Assembly: GCA_963930645.1 (NCBI GenBank)
Contig: OZ005649.1
Coordinates: forward strand, 40,750,164-40,814,163
Reading direction: 5' to 3'
DNA: 64,000 nucleotides
From: Salticus scenicus
Taxonomy: Eukaryota > Arthropoda > Arachnida > Araneae > Salticidae
The notes below the pieces were generated by a model. The model worked only from the letters and a program-made list of their open reading frames with translations. It was not told the origin of the DNA and did no database searches. Below, one piece after another: positions 1 through 11,488 of the stretch (the stretch's first letter is position 1; each line of letters begins with the position of its first letter). Position numbers and translations under genes: made by a program.

Positions 1-1329
1 TGTTTTTAACTCATTTTAAGATGTATATTGAGTGTTTTTTACATAAGTTATGTAATCACGAATTAATTTCTTTATGAATTATGTTTGTAATATCCAAGGA
101 TGGCTTAATTTGATTTACGTTTATAGATTATGTTCATCATTTTCCTGAAGATGGTTAAAAATTGAATACTAACCGAAACGTCGGAATGTAAAGATATTTT
201 AAATAGTTTGATATGCTGAAAAGTATGGTTTTATTACTATTTTTTATAATTCAGATAATCTATTTGTCTGTCTTTCTGTCCTTCTTTCGCTGAAATGAGC
301 AGCATGTTATTACTTTTTTTTTCTGTTTTAAATTATTATTATTATTATTATTATTATTAATATTTTGTCTCAAAGTTTGATTTTTAGTCTTATTTGATTA
401 GAGGATTCCTTATTTAATTAATTCAAGATGAATAGTTTTAAATTGTAGCTAAAATAGTTCGAGAAAAAGAATAGCACTTAGATTTTGGTAATGTTACATA
501 GAAGAATTTAGATTCATCTTTGATAAAATGAAACCTATCACTGAACCACACTATTTCGAAACAACCAGATCACATTAATTTAATATATTCATAACCAGTT
601 ACTTTTTCTTTAGAGATTTTGAAAAGATATTTGCATTTTTTCTTGCTTTTTTTTTTTTTTTTTTGTAAATAACGGGCATAATTCCAGAAAATACCAGAAA
701 GAAAGACTGATTAGTCTTGGTATTTTTAAAGCCATTACTCAAGAGATAAAATTTTATTTCCATATTAAAATACATGCTAAATTTTTTTTTTTACTGAAGG
801 TGTTAAATTTTTAAGAATTATTTTGCTTTCAGTTCATGATACAAATTTACAATTTTTATTAATTCTTTCAACGTATTAATGTAACTGGAAATATGCGCAA
901 CATGATTACAAATGGTGTCCATTACAAATGGTGAATTCCAAACTCTCCGAAAAAATAATTTCTGGAGTATAAAAATGATTAAACCAGAGTTTTTCGTGGA
1001 ACGGTTATAAGCAGATTGAGGTATCAAACATTGGTCATGATTATGCCCTTTAAAATTAAAAACAGGATATAGCCAGAAAATGATCTGAAAGTTTCAACGA
1101 TTAGCACAGTAAACTTACAGGAACTTCTTCCTAGCTTAGTAAATTTCAATCTTGTTTTGCTTATAATTATTATTATTATTATTATTTTGGTTTTAAAAGA
1201 GTTCATGTAACTTCTTATATATATATACGTATATAAGAACACAACTTACTATTATTTACTTAGGACAAAACTTCTCTTCATATCTCTTTTTATTCTTATT
1301 TTCTTCTACATACATAAAAAGAAAATATT
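1..1329. other. AT-rich intergenic DNA, no gene seen
   Basis: No ORF here looks like a protein. The stretch holds an (ATT)n tract near 335-360, a poly-T run at about 646-664, a second (ATT)n near 1160-1185 and a short (AT)n near 1217-1230. I recognise no element in it. Confidence 0.6.
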
Positions 1330-1620
1330 GTATTCGTGAAAATTTTTATCTTCGGTTTTCTACGGATTTACACGTTTTGAAATGTCTCGAACGCGATTTG
1401 ACCATTTTTAGAAAATGTCTATCAGTCTGTCGGCCTGTCTGTTTGTGCACAAAAAAAATTGTAGACAGTTTATCTCACAAACTGAAGAAGTTGGACTTTG
1501 ACTTAAACTGGTGCAGATTACTTTTAGCGATCAACCTCACAATCGGTTGTGCTCTCATCTCATTTTTTTTTTTTTTCAAAATATTTAATATAAATAATAT
1601 AAGACGGTATTTGAATAAAT
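1330..1620 (+). repeat. Fragment of TCTG-rich dispersed repeat
   Basis: The order 'cgtgaaaattttt', then 'cttcggttttc', then a run of tctgt/cggcctgtctg, then a line on 'tctcacaaactgaa' repeats the head of the better preserved element at 51163-52448 (cgtgaaaattttc, cctcggtttttt, gtctgttagtctg, atctcacgaaca). It is therefore probably a diverged, 5'-end fragment of the same or a sister family. The 83-residue ORF over it is low complexity at its end and I do not regard it as coding. Confidence 0.45.
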
Positions 1621-3738
1621 GTATGTAATGAGAATTATTTTCAGCGAATAGGTGTGGAATTAATAATAATTATTGATGATAATAGTAAACTAGGAAAAAT
1701 ATTTTGTGTATGTAGGAGTATCGCTTCTTCCCTTGGAGTGAAGGAACCCCCCCCCCCTCCCCCTCTCCTTCGTAAGGTGTAAATTTTCAGTATGCGTGTC
1801 TTTTACAGGAACTCATCAGTACCTTTAAGACGAATGATTCCCCCATACATCTGTGATAATTTAAAGCAAAATTATCATTTTTTTTTTCATTTTTAGCTAA
1901 ATATGAATAAATAAATTGAAAAAGCATTTTTTTCAGATGTCTGCCCAAAATTGATTTTCTTTCTACATGTAGTGTATATTTCCTTGAGGTCAATATCGTC
2001 GGTATTTATCACGGAAAATAATTTTAATAAATTACTTGTACTGCGTGAATTAGTATAGGATAATATAGAAGAAAGTTGCCCACAACATGCAAGTTTGACT
2101 TAGCAACACGTAAAAAAGGATTACAATTTTTGGAATATTTCCAAATTTTTCACGTCCTTTTATAACATTTAAAAAATATAGTGGTAAAAAAAATTAAAAA
2201 AAAAAAAAAAAAAAAAATTCTTTTTAGTATTTACTTATATAATGTTCTACGTGCGAAAACAAAAATGTACATTGCTTTCGAAGCATCATAAATATAAAAT
2301 GTACAAGGGTATTTATGTGTCTACTACAACCGTAGCACATGTTTTGAACTTTATAAAAGCTTGCTTTATCTTACGTAAGGTACAAGATATTTTTATGATT
2401 GTAAAAGTTTTATTACTGTTTTATTATTTTTAGTTCGGGTATTCATCATATTTGTTCTTATAAACCTTTTCGTTCATCTAAAGGAAAAAATAAAATAGAT
2501 ATAGATAGTTATATATAAAGACAAATGAACAACATTCCTGCAGGTAATATTTTCTTTTATTACTGTTTTCAGATTTAACGATTTGTAGGTATAGTTTCAT
2601 GTCTAATGAATGTAATAATTTTTAGTTCCAATATTTCTACACTATTTATAAAACGATGTAGGTTATAATAATTGGTTTTAAAACACTTTTAATTTTTTTT
2701 TTTAATTTGTTCATTCACCTTTAGAACCATTGTTTTCTAAAATATTTTGCAAAATTATCGATAAAAAAAAAAAAAAAAAAAGTACTTCAGATAATATTTG
2801 ATGCATTTATTGTGTAGAAATTTGTTAAAAAAAACGCAAAAATACATATTTTTTTTCCTATACAAAAGAGATGTTCTTAACTAGGAATCTGGACGGAAAT
2901 TTTTTGAAGTTCATGAGGAAGAATAATTTTCAATGTCGCACTGTAGATATTGGACAATTGACGACGGCCTGGAGCTTGAGGTGTAGTCCTGTCGCATGAC
3001 ATCGCAATTTTGATCCTCTACAAAGCATTTCCGTAACTCCCACAGGTATTATTTTCACGAAATATAGAGGGCATTGCGACAACGACGGATTTTACGTACA
3101 TCAACTACCATTAATGAATATGACGGTTTTCGGATGGCTTGGTTGCATTTCAGGAATTCGAAAGACTAATATTATGTTTTTAATGAAAATTAAGTAATTT
3201 GTTTCCTTTAAAATGTACGGTTTTAGAAGGATTTTTTAAAAAGATAAATACACCACAAAGTAATAGCTACATTTAAACTATCAAAATAAGCTTTCTAAGT
3301 TATGCATAGCTACTCTTCACATTCAAATATAGTTTTTTACAACCTTCTACTATTAATGCCTAGAACGATGTTGATTTTAAGCAGTTAGTTGTAGAATAAG
3401 GTGAGTTTCACTTAAACAGGGCTACCTTTTTGACATCTTTTTATTTTTTGTTATTTTGAACAAAGTAAGCCAAATTTATATATATATATTATATTTCTGC
3501 TTATTTCAAGCTCATTTCTCATATCATCTGCTTTCATGCGACTAAAATAAGTATGCAAAATTCATTTATGGTATTAGAATTTTGATTTTATGATAGATTA
3601 TACATTTATATGTACGTGTACTATTGGTACCATAATCATTGATTCTGTTCATTATTGGATCATTTAATTTTCAGTGAGCGAACCTGTAGCAAAACACACA
3701 GAAATGCTAATATTTTAATTTATTCCGAAGCACTGTTA
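1621..3738. other. Intergenic DNA, no gene seen
   Basis: Contains an 11-base C run at 1747-1757, poly-A runs near 2196-2217 and 2762-2780, and a noticeably GC-richer island at about 2930-3150 that does not carry a long ORF on either strand. The sequence around 3705-3735 is similar to one arm of the palindrome at 25641-25722 (both contain taatattttaatttattccg or a one-base variant). Confidence 0.5.
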
Positions 3739-3856
3739 GTATCTGCCCTTTTTCGCACCACTTTTTTTGTAATAAAATTTCCTTAAATGTGTAATTACGA
3801 TTGAATAAGAAGAAAATACCATTTACGAAAAGTGCTGAGAAAAAAAGGGCGGATAT
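3739..3856. mobile_element. 118-bp TA-flanked MITE
   Basis: The two ends form imperfect terminal inverted repeats of about 30 bp: the left end reads gtatctgccctttttcgcac, and the complement of the right end reads atatccgcccttttttctca. A TA dinucleotide flanks each end (3737-3738 and 3857-3858), as expected for a Tc1/mariner-type target site. There is no coding capacity. It sits at the edge of a sequence that also occurs at 25641, so it may have inserted into that repeat. The superfamily call is inference. Confidence 0.5.
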
Positions 3857-4184
3857 TAATCGTCCTTTAGTTTAAAAGTTTGGAATGCCAATTGAAACGT
3901 TGGAAAATTTGCACAAAGCTTTATTCTCTCAAATTAGGAATGTGGGATGGAATCTTATTTCATCTTATTTTAAATCAGATCAAAATACTTTATCATATTC
4001 ATAAAAGATCAAACTTTTCGAAATTTTTATTATTTTCATTTTTTGGGAACGACACGCAAAATTGCAGTAAATATCTGGTAGAAAGGTTTGCTATCTTTGG
4101 TATTTATTAGATTACAACATAAAAGATTTATTTATTTACAAGTTAAGACTCATTTATATGTATATATATATGTATATGTATATG

Positions 4185-5250
4185 AGATAGAAGTACTTTA
4201 ACTTTTCTGCACTGTCAGAAAAAAACTACAATTTTTCCGCACCATTGTTAGTCTCTACAGGATGGCAACGAGTTTTGACCGGCAACCCCGGTTCGGAGAA
4301 AAACCGGCAGTTTGTTGTACGAATCGATGAGAAGTTATACGGGACTCGCTTTGCTTATGTGAACAGAAGTGTTCACCTTCTTTTTTTAAGCTTCGGCTTT
4401 CTTCTTATTTTAAATTAGCACAGACGATGATCAGTTGTAATACTTTTATAATCATTCTAAAACCTTGTAAATAATTAACTGTAAACTTGTTTCAGTCATT
4501 AAATGTGTCAGTGTTCAGTATTCCAGAGTAATTATTTATTTGCTTTAGTGACGTATTCTGAAATTTCATGACTTGAATGACTGGACCTAAGACTCCTATA
4601 ACACGAGCTGGCTCACAGCTGATCATTGTTGCCCAGCGGAAATATAGCTTGGCGACGTTTAGTTGCAGACGTATTACTCGGCGTCTTTATCGCCTAAAAT
4701 GGCGAGTTTGCCTAAACAGAAGAGCGAATTATTGTTTGTACTTGATAAGTTTGGCGGTAATATTTGGCGAAATTTTCTTATACCCTTGTGAAAAGTAGCC
4801 ATCACTGTTGCTGTTAAATTAGTTAATTTTAAATATTTATACACGTTGAAAAGTAGTGTAGGTTGTAAAATACAACATTTTGATAATCAAACAGCAATAA
4901 AAACAAATAATTGATACAAAAAATGCATGAAAACATATCATAATTACACTTCATATTTGTGATTGAAAGCTAAGCATACAATTTTCTTTTGAACAATTAA
5001 TAGCCCATTTGTTTCGCCTTTCTTCATCTGTTGGAAATCTAAACGTTCTAAAAGCAGTTCTGACATGATTTGAGCAATTTTCAGCTGCAAAACCTCCGTT
5101 TTATGTGATTTGATAACACTTGAAATTCGGACCGCGTGGGCAACAATCGCTGAGTGGGAAACAAAATGCCTGATGAGCCAGCCTGTATTGAAGGAGCTCT
5201 AACTGGACCAGTTGAGTCATGATTTTCAGAAGTTCTGTGTTTTTCCTACA
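4185..5250 (+). repeat. 5' LTR of gypsy element, interrupted by a MITE
   Basis: It matches 10310-10680 over blocks such as gaccggcaacc, gggactcgctttg and cttcggctttcttcttattt. Removing the 614-bp insertion and one copy of its 8-bp duplication gives about 444 bp, against 371 bp for the 3' LTR. The difference is mostly a deletion of about 74 bp in the 3' copy around 10550. The exact outer ends are uncertain by several bases because homology fades near 4184 and 5250. Confidence 0.8.
4588..5201. mobile_element. 614-bp hAT-type MITE inserted in LTR
   Basis: The insertion is flanked by a perfect 8-bp direct repeat, actggacc, at 4580-4587 and 5202-5209. The uninterrupted sequence is present at the matching point of the 3' LTR (about 10629-10640, gctagatcagttgag), which proves an insertion. 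Its ends are imperfect inverted repeats: TAAGACTCCTATAACACGAG on the left against TAGAGCTCCTTCAATACAGG on the complement of the right. Both are followed by gctggctca, and further in by attgttgccca. Eight-base duplications and TA-initial termini are features of hAT elements. It has no transposase, so it is non-autonomous. A 73-residue ORF inside shows no recognisable domain. Confidence 0.85.
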
Positions 5251-5634
5251 AAAAATGAGGGTTCTATTCCGGGATGTTAAATTTTGTTTTCAAGTTAAAT
5301 GCACATATGCACGTGTTAGTTTTAATTTTAAAATTCAAGAAACCATCAAAGTAAAATCGAAACTGGAGTAAATTTATCGAAGTAGTTTTGATATCTAAGG
5401 ATCTCCTCACTGATAGTGGGTGAGTAAAGGAATTTATTTTCGTTCTGATTTGTTATGGAATAAATAAATGTTTTTTGTATATGCTACTTTAACTAAAAAC
5501 AAAACTCACAGTATCTAACTATTAAAAGAGTATTATAATATCTGACTATTAAAGAAATTTATATTTGGAATGTGATTTAAGTGGTGATTTTTAAATATGA
5601 AATATTGCTTATGAAGCATAAAGAAATATCTTAG

Positions 5635-5668
<34 letters not shown>

Positions 5669-5795
5669 GTCACTTTTGAATGGAAAAATATATATTGTTG
5701 TGATTTATACATCGTATACTATTAAATATGAAATATTATAATTGAAATATCACTTTTGGGGAAATAACTGTGTCGTGTTTTATTCAGATATTGAA

Positions 5796-5829
<34 letters not shown>

Positions 5830-6014
5830 TAAATAAATAAAAATAAAAATGGCCTTTCTAAGTAAAGCCATAAAAATTGATCTTTTATCTTTATTAAATG
5901 AATTAGGGTTAGAATCCTCTTCCCCCAATGCTAAAATTGCAGACTAACAATAAAAAATAAATAAATAAATAAATAGTTCTAAAGTTAAAGACGAGCATTT
6001 TGTGAAAGCACGTC
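5251..6014 (+). other. Untranslated leader of gypsy element
   Basis: The region between the 5' LTR and the first gag-like ORF has no coding signal. It contains an (AT)n tract at about 5638-5664, an (AAT)n tract near 5798-5827 and (AAAT)n near 5957-5975, all probably expanded after insertion. No tRNA-complementary stretch could be recognised next to the LTR. Confidence 0.6.
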
Positions 6015-7020
6015 GTGAGGTTATTGTTCCGGAATGAAATGAAAAAAAATCAACAAATCGAAAGTGACAGACAATATGAATTAAAAAAATTAGAATTAAA
6101 AATCAAAGTTGTATTTAATGACAGTAATTCAGAAAATATTTCCAAAATTAATATACACAATCAACAGTATTTACTTAAGTTGATGTCACGTTTTGACGGT
6201 ACGGGTGACAGCAGCGTATATTTAACCTTATTTGAAAAACAAATAGTTAGAATCTACATTAATAGAGACTGTTACATTACTTATTTAATGAATTTATTAC
6301 CTCCAGATATTGTTAGTATTATCACTAGGGAACCGAACCCTTTAGCTAATGACTATGGCCATATAAAAAATATCCTTCTAAAAAGATTTAAATTAACTCC
6401 TGAACAGTTTCGACAAAAATTTGTCACTCATTGCAAAGAACATTTAGCATGTTGGCGTGATTTCGTCTTTGAATTAAAAACTTTTCTTGATGAGTAGATC
6501 AGCGGACTGCAGGTTACTAGTTTTGATGAATTAAAAGAAATTATTATAACTGACCAAATTAAGCAAAAATTACCCCAAGAAATCACCGAACATTTTATCG
6601 ATGATTTGTCCAAAAAAAGAATATTGAAACATTAGTGAACAAACTAGACGATTAGGAAGCCCCTGGGAGGAACGTAAAGAGGATAACGAAAAAATTCAGT
6701 AACTTACATAGTGTTAACAAAAAATCCCCGGGTAAAGATTTTGAAAATGGGAAATCATTTTATCGTTCTCCGAAGAATTCGAGATCGAAAATCACACGGA
6801 GCGATTCGGATTATAATTCTAAACTATAATTAAACCTAATGTTAAGTGTTTTTCCTGTAATAATCATGGCCATATAGATGCTCATTGCCTGACGAAAAAT
6901 TATGGCTTGAAATGTGCCCGATGTAATAATTACAGTGAAGTATAAAATTATTGTCCCCAAAGAGAAGTTAATAAAGTTACCCCTTTCAGTGAAAATTCGA
7001 ATATGTAAAGATCATTGAAA
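6015..7020 (+). pseudogene. gag: Gypsy gag remnant
   Basis: The 160-residue ORF at 6015-6497 has a charged, coiled start followed by a segment reading FDGTGD ... LPPDI ... LLKRFKLTPEQFRQKF, which is the usual layout of Ty3/gypsy Gag capsid regions (DG.gD..yl..F and a later llk.y.ltpe). It stops at TAG 6495-6497, but the same frame continues with Gag-like sequence to about 6605. A second block at 6838-6890 encodes a CCHC zinc knuckle, CFSCNNHGHIDAHC (CX2CX4HX4C). A second knuckle follows at about 6913-6953 but is damaged: the His position is Glu and a stop falls inside it. Several stops and at least one shift at the A run near 6611 make it non-functional. Confidence 0.75.
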
Positions 7021-7025
7021 AAATT

Positions 7026-7622
7026 ATTGAAATCAATGGAAAAAGAATGAAAGCTTATTTTTACACAGGGGTGGAAATTTCGCTTTTAAACTATACAAGA
7101 TATGTTGATATTAGATCCCTTACATTATGCTTTGGCAATGTCACTTTAACTTGCATAGGACAAGAACAAATCTACCCTATAGATTATTTTAATCATGATT
7201 TGGCTATTGATAACATTGTAATTAATAACAATATTTATGTGGTGAGAAAATTGGCTCATGATTTGCTCATAGGGAACGATATAATAAGTAAATTAAATAT
7301 ATCAATAAATGAGAATGGTTTAAATGGAATTAGTAAATGGAATAATTTCCTTATGGAATATATCAAACGTGCTCTGAATGATCAAAGCACTAAACAAATA
7401 AAAAACGTTGTAGGTGAACATAAATTGCATTTGTCTGTGAAGAAAAATTCTCAAGAAGAAAAGGTGATAGTGTCTTCCACTGATAGTCAGGTGTCAATTG
7501 ATGATAATTTATCTGAACCAGATAACTTTTTGATTAACTTAGCTCAGCTGACAAATTTAGGTGAAATTTATTTAAGTCACCTCAGGGATTCTCGATGTAA
7601 ACAAGAAATAATGCTCCTTTGA
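7026..7622 (+). pseudogene. Gypsy aspartic protease remnant
   Basis: The 191-residue ORF starting at 7047 begins with a retropepsin active-site region in which the expected Asp-Thr-Gly reads YTGVE. The codon at 7062-7064 is TAC (Tyr) where the catalytic GAC/GAT would be, so the enzyme would be inactive even if the frame were open. A later segment, RKLAHDLLIGNDIISKLNISI, fits the second conserved block of retropepsins (h-hLG.D.h). The downstream part to 7622 is a linker between protease and reverse transcriptase, without a domain I recognise. Confidence 0.7.
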
Positions 7623-7659
7623 TAAATAATTATCATCCACAAAAAAAATAAAACTGTTG

Positions 7660-8918
7660 ATTTGAAAATGAGCATTGTGTTAGATAATGAGATTCCTGTT
7701 ATTTAGCGTTCCCGGAGGTTCGCTTTTGCAGAACAAAAGATTATAGAAGAAAAATTTGACGAATTATTGTAAAATAACATTATTAGACCTAGTGTGCCAG
7801 ATTACGCGGCCCCTGTAGTACTTTGTAAAAAACAAGTTAATATGGTTATCGAATGTGTCAAGACTGTCGTCAGCAAAATAAGAAAATAACCAAAGATAGA
7901 TTTCCCTTACTAATAACTGACGATGTTCTTGATCGCTTACAGCAAGGAAAATATTTTACAACGATTGATTTGAAGAATGGGTTTTTCCATGTCAAAATCG
8001 AAGAGAAAAGTCGAAAATGTACTGCATTTGTTACCAACAATGGAACCTATGAGTACCTCAGATGTACCTTTGGTTTAGGTACTTCTCCCAATCAATTTCA
8101 GAGATATATAAACACAGTTTTCAAGAGTTGCTTCGTGATAACTATTTAGTTTTATATATGGATGATGTCATAATTCCATCACATTATGAAGAAGAGGGCT
8201 TGATAAAACTGAAACGTGTACTTGAAGTAGCATCGGACTATGGGTTAGAGATTAATTAAAAAAAGTGTCAATTTCTAAAACAACGAATTGAATTTCTTGG
8301 GTACATAACAGATAATGGTCAGTTAGAACCGCCCGAAAGTAAAATTTTAGCATTTAAAAATTTTCTTCAACCTAAAAATATCAAACAAGTAGGATTAACT
8401 GGATATGTTAGAAAGTTTATACCCAATTATGCCCAAATTGCTAAGCCTTTCAGTGACTTACTTATAAAACCTCAAATTTGAATTTTGTCCTGAACATTTA
8501 AATGCTTTCAACACACTTAAAGAATTGTTATCATATGAACCAGTGTTACACCTTTGTAGGCCAGGCTTAGAATTATAGTTACACACAGACGCGAGTAACC
8601 AAGGTTTGGGCTCAATTTTATTTCAAAAAGGGGCTGATGAAAAATTTCATCCAATACATTACTACATTAAAAAAAAAAAAAAAAAAACCCTTTCCTAAGC
8701 AAGAGAACTATAGCAGTTATGAATTGGAGGCTCTGTCAGTTGTGGAAGCGGTGAAGAAGTTTAGGCATTATTTACTGGGCACTATATTTAAAATTATTAC
8801 AGACTTTTCGCCATTACAGAAAACATTAAGTAAAAAAGGTGTAACGCCTAAAATAGCCAGATGGGCTTTATTCTTATAAGAATTCGAATATGAGATTATA
8901 CACAGATCAGGAAATCAG
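7660..8918 (+). pseudogene. Gypsy reverse transcriptase and RNase H remnant
   Basis: The start of the RT (about 7680-7850) reads through two stops and a shift. The palm follows at 7853-8149 with TTIDLKNGFFHVKI (first catalytic Asp block) and FGLGTSPNQFQR. A frameshift near 8120 moves the reading frame, and the active site YMDD is at 8155-8166. Downstream, FLGYITDNG and a thumb/connection segment lead to RNase H, with LHTDAS at about 8580 and SSYELEALSVVEAVKKFRHYLLG near 8710-8780. An A run of about 18 bases at 8669-8686 lies inside RNase H and shifts the frame. Order and motifs are diagnostic for Ty3/gypsy RT-RNaseH; the copy cannot make the enzyme. Confidence 0.85.
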
Positions 8919-10209
8919 ATGAAGCTCGTCTACGACCTGAATCGAAATACAGTTTTAGTATTCACTAGATCTCAAGATGAAATTACGATGAAAATTGCTG
9001 CCGCATATGAACAGGATGAACACTTAAAAACAAGTAAAGCATTAGAGGAAAAAGTGGAAGAAAAGAATTATTTAATTAAAGGGAATATATTATATAAATT
9101 TGAAAATGGTATAGAATTAATTATTGTACCTGAAGAAATGCAACAAGAAATTGTGCGTGAAATACATAATGGAGGTCATTTTGCTGCTGCAAAAACTGAG
9201 GAATTACTGAAAAAGGAATTTTATTTTCCTAAAGTTAAGAAGTTAATTGATATGGTCATAACAAATTGTGTAGAATGTGTACTTTAAACGAAAAAGTAGG
9301 CAAGGCAGAAGGTTCTTTAAACCCCATACCAAACCAGGCATCCCTCTTCACACTTTTCATCTTGATCATATAGGTCCCTTTCCGTCAAGAAATAAAAAAT
9401 GTCAATACACCTTGACGATTGCAGATTCTTATACAAAATTTGTATGGTTTCATCCTGTAAAAACTCTCTCGTCCAACGAAATAATAGCTAAGTTAAAATT
9501 GCAGCAAACGGTGTTCGGAAACACTGCGCGAGTAATTGCAGACAGAGGAACAGCTTTTACAGGAAAAGAAGTTGAAGAATATTGCGCTGAGCAAAAAATA
9601 CAACATGTGAAAATAACTACTGGAATACCCAGAAGAAATGACCAAATAGAAAGACTTCATAAAATCTTAATTACTATTTTGTCTAAACTTTCAAAGGATT
9701 ACGAAACAAAATTGTAGAAGTTCGTTGAAGATGTGTAACGGATTGTCAACAGTACCATTACGAAGAGTACTTAAATATACTCCATTTGAACTGATGATAG
9801 ACACAAAAATGAGAAATAAAGAAGATTTGAACATCAAGGAAATTTTAGACGAAAAATACCAAAATAACATGATGAATGAACGTCAAGAGAGGAGGCAAGA
9901 AGCCAAAAGAAATATAATGAAATGCAGGAAAAAAATGGAACACAATTTAAGAAAAGGAGAAAGAAAGCTAGAACCTACAAAATCAATGACTTGGTAGCCA
10001 TACAAAGGACACAGTATGGGTTCGGACTGAAATTTAAGAAAAAATGTCTTGGTCCCTACAGCGTCATCGATGTCAGAAGTAATGACCGCTACGACGTGGG
10101 GAAAGTAGGAAGTCATGAAGGTACAAATGGAATCTCCACAGCCGCAGATTTTTTGAAAGCAGGGCCGACAGCTGTACCTATTAAATTAAAATTCAAAATA
10201 GAAATCTAA
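8919..10209 (+). pseudogene. Gypsy integrase remnant
   Basis: Three consecutive frames cover this domain. 8919-9287 carries the N-terminal zinc region with HNGGH and CVEC (HX3H...CX2C). 9277-9717 carries the catalytic core: HLDHIGPFP (first Asp), VIADRGTAF (second Asp) and the Glu in RRNDQIERLHK, giving an intact DDE set. The C-terminal part (9725-9997, then 9922-10209 in another frame) ends with LVAIQRTQYG and LGPYSVIDV, a GPY/F-type region typical of this group. An in-frame TAG at 9714-9716 and shifts near 9280 and 9950 break it. I assign it to Ty3/gypsy and do not name a clade. Confidence 0.85.
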
Positions 10210-10309
10210 CATTCTTTCCCCCCCCCCCCCCACGTCTTTTTGTCTTTTTCAGCTGCAGTGCAGAGAGCTATTGAGGACATTAGCCTGTCGCAATGATTGA
10301 AAGGATGGG

Positions 10310-10680
10310 AGGTAGAGATATTTCAACTTTTCTGCACTCTCAGAGAAGTACTAAACTTTTCCGCTCCATTATTAGTCTCTTCAGAATGGCAACGAGCTTT
10401 GACCGGCAACCCTGGTTCGGAGTAAAACCGGCAGTTAGTCGTAGGAAACGATGAGGTGAAGTCAGACGGGACTCGCTTTGGTTATGTGAACAGAAGTGTT
10501 CACCTTCTTTTTTTAAGCTTCGGCTTTCTTCTTATTTTAAATCAGACAGGCGGTGAATCAATGTTAAGTACTCCAGAGTAATTATTTTTGTGCTTAATGA
10601 CGTATTCTGAAATTTCATGAATTAAATGGCTAGATCAGTTGAGTCTTAATTCTGAGAAGCTCTGTGTATTTTTTTATGCA
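10310..10680 (+). repeat. 3' LTR of gypsy element
   Basis: Direct repeat of 4185-5250 without the hAT MITE and with a deletion of about 74 bp relative to it. It preserves the unoccupied MITE target. It is preceded by a 14-base C run at 10218-10231 and a purine-rich tract ending at about 10312. The right end is taken near tatgca at 10680, where similarity stops and a (CA)n tract begins. Confidence 0.75.
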
Positions 10681-10919
10681 CACACACACATATATACATA
10701 CATAATAAATATTAAAACTTTTCAATTATTTAATTTTAAAATTATTGTTTGTTTAAACAATTACTGTGATCAAACCCCAAAGCTATATGTATATATATAT
10801 ATATATATAATGCATGAATGAAACAAATAATTTTTAAGGACTAATTTGTTTTTATAATCCAAATTCCCACATTTTTCGTTCTTTTAATGCATTAATAAAA
10901 CAAAGATTTATTAATTTTT

Positions 10920-11180
10920 ACAATTTTTATTAAAATCACACAATCAACTGTGGAAGAAAATCATATTTATTGAATTTTTTATTTTTATTTTTCCGACTAA
11001 GTGAAAATAATGCCTGGACCGGGAGACGAACCCCGGATCTTTGACTTACAATGGGAGAAAGAAATTCAATTTTTATTAAAATCGCACAATCAACTGTGGA
11101 AGAAAATCGTATTTATTGATTTTTTTTTTTTTTTTTTTTTTCCGACTGAGGGAAAATAATGCCTGGACCGGGATTAATGG
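10920..11180 (-). repeat. Tandem partial SINE copies, inverted
   Basis: Two tandem units start at about 10920 and 11068, each reading caatttttattaaaatc(a/g)cacaatc ... aactgtggaagaaaatc, a T run, ttccgact, aaataatgcctggaccggg. In the first, 10991-11050 is the inverted complement of 11319-11378, covering the 3' half of the tRNA-like head and its tail. The second stops after the acceptor stem. The arrangement suggests SINE tails copied in tandem, facing a complete head at 11286. Confidence 0.6.
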
Positions 11181-11285
11181 CGTTTTCCATTACCTGCGGC
11201 TTATTTCTGTTGAGCTATCTAAATGTTAGACCAAATATTTTCTGCCTAAAGGCTGTCTGAGTGAGTAATGTCGACCGTTTTGTCG

Positions 11286-11358
11286 GCCTGGATAGCTCAA
11301 TTGGTAGAGCCTTGACCTTGTAAGTCAAAGATCCGGGGTTCGTCTCCCGGTCCAGGCA
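11286..11358 (+). tRNA. tRNA-Thr(UGU)-like sequence, probably a SINE head
   Basis: A 73-nt cloverleaf fits. The acceptor stem gcctgga/tccaggc is 7/7 paired, the D stem gctc/gagc is perfect, and the anticodon stem ttgac/gtcaa is perfect with loop cttgtaa (anticodon TGT at 11319-11321). The T arm has one mismatch or an 8-nt loop. Box A (tagctcaattgg) and box B (gttcgtctcc) deviate slightly from consensus. No CCA is encoded. The same sequence with the same tail (attattttcact.agtcgg) recurs in inverted partial copies at 10991-11175, so a tRNA-derived SINE head is more likely than a working tRNA gene. Confidence 0.5.
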
Positions 11359-11449
11359 TTATTTTCACTCAGTCGGAAAAAATATATATATTAATTTTTA
11401 CTTTTAAATATATAATTTCCATCAGTTCGATTTTATTTCGCCTTATTTG

Positions 11450-11488
<39 letters not shown>

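Larger units (their letters stand above)
4185..10680 (+). mobile_element. Degenerate Ty3/gypsy LTR retrotransposon
   Basis: The two ends (about 4185-5250 and 10310-10680) are diverged direct repeats. Between them, in order on the plus strand, lie a gag-like ORF, a CCHC knuckle, an aspartic protease, reverse transcriptase with YMDD, RNase H, and an integrase with HHCC, DDE and a C-terminal GPY-type region. The order protease-RT-RNaseH-integrase is that of Ty3/gypsy, not Ty1/copia. The reading frame is broken by many stops and shifts, and the LTRs differ widely, including a 74-base indel, so this is an old dead copy. A purine-rich tract (aaaggatgggagg, about 10299-10312) precedes the 3' LTR. 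I did not find a convincing primer binding site or target duplication. Confidence 0.88.

Noticed and set aside
4577..4798. 73-codon ORF in the hAT MITE
   Set aside because: It starts in the target duplication and crosses the terminal repeat; not a transposase.
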